A stretch of 5,152 bases of DNA from NCBI GenBank assembly GCA_946480495.1, contig CAMLKO010000104.1:1-5152 (forward strand), written 5' to 3'. Position 1 is the first letter of the stretch, and every line of letters begins with the position of its first letter. Source of the DNA: an uncultured Caulobacteraceae bacterium (GTDB lineage Bacteria > Pseudomonadota > Alphaproteobacteria > Caulobacterales > Caulobacteraceae). The notes under the pieces are model-generated. The model was not told the DNA's origin, searched no databases, and saw nothing but the letters and a program-made list of their open reading frames with translations. The translations under genes were made by a program, and so were the position numbers. Shown piece after piece: positions 4,944 through 5,152 of this stretch.

Positions 4944-5152
4944 CTAAGAAGATGAACCTGCCGCTACGTAAGCATCGAGCCCGGCGCGCAGGTCGGCGAT
5001 CAGGTCGGCCGAGCTCTCCAGCCCGACGTGCAGGCGGATCAGCGGGCCGCCGAAGTCGCGCTTGACGGTGCGGCGGGAAAGCTGCGGATCGCAATGGATG
5101 GCGAGGCTCTCGAAGCCCCCCCACGAAAACCCGAGGCCGAAGAGCTGGAGCG
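4944..5152 (-). CDS. metC: Cystathionine beta-lyase, C-terminal part (runs off the right edge)
   Basis: The last 68 codons of a Cys/Met-metabolism PLP-dependent enzyme, ending at TAG (4946-4944). The gene continues beyond 5152, so the PLP lysine and the start are not in view. The visible residues include LQLFGLGFSWGGFESL at the window edge, the conserved active-site-proximal SWGG(F/Y)ES motif, and GGPLIRLHVGLESSADLIAD, which carries the Arg that binds the substrate carboxylate in this fold. The wording LFGLGFSWGGFES...LIRLHVGLE...DLIADL closely resembles E. coli MetC, which cleaves cystathionine to homocysteine, pyruvate and ammonia in methionine biosynthesis. Cystathionine gamma-synthase or gamma-lyase is less likely from this tail but not excluded. 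The VOC gene follows on the same strand after 73 nt. Confidence 0.88.
   Translation of the reverse strand, partial: LQLFGLGFSWGGFESLAIHCDPQLSRRTVKRDFGGPLIRLHVGLESSADLIADLRAGLDAYVAAGSSS

Noticed and set aside
4922..4945. AACGG...CCGTT plus TTT as a plus-strand terminator between metC and the VOC gene
   Set aside because: The stem is only 5 bp with a 10-nt loop, and no plus-strand gene ends there.

Overview
This is a GC-rich, densely packed chromosomal stretch. The gene set (a two-domain cold shock protein, an NDUFS4-type complex I accessory subunit, alphaproteobacterial-style tRNAs) points to an alphaproteobacterium, most likely Caulobacterales (Caulobacter, Phenylobacterium or a relative). 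That placement is inferred from gene content and signals, not from a search. I see no mobile element, CRISPR array, defence system or toxin-antitoxin pair. The window looks like housekeeping genes, and its interest lies mainly in regulatory and transcript architecture.

Layout from left to right. Positions 1-294 are non-coding and hold a perfect hairpin at the left edge, a 23-bp alternating pyrimidine-purine tract, two GANTC sites and a possible leaderless -10 element. recJ (single-strand exonuclease, + strand) fills 295-2100. tRNA-Glu(UUC), with a good promoter, follows at 2168-2242. A short intergenic stretch with two inverted repeats and an extended -10 promoter then leads into a + strand operon: a double cold-shock-domain protein (2406-3011), a DUF192 lipoprotein starting at TTG (3037-3534) and a PaaI-like hotdog thioesterase whose GTG start overlaps the previous gene (3527-3955).

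Next comes a tight tRNA-Pro(UGG), complex I NDUFS4-like gene, tRNA-Arg(UCU) cassette (3994-4482), in which the protein gene lies 22 nt after one tRNA and 7 nt before the next. On the minus strand, a small VOC-family (glyoxalase-like) protein (4870-4493) converges on tRNA-Arg with only 10 nt between them. The last 68 codons of cystathionine beta-lyase (metC) enter from the right edge and end at 4944.

How the genes fit together. Most products act in unrelated housekeeping processes: DNA repair, RNA chaperoning, respiration, translation and methionine biosynthesis. The one likely regulated unit is the cold-shock/DUF192/thioesterase operon. Its upstream inverted repeat resembles RegA/ActR-class response-regulator boxes, which fits the known SpdR control of stationary-phase cspD in Caulobacter crescentus.
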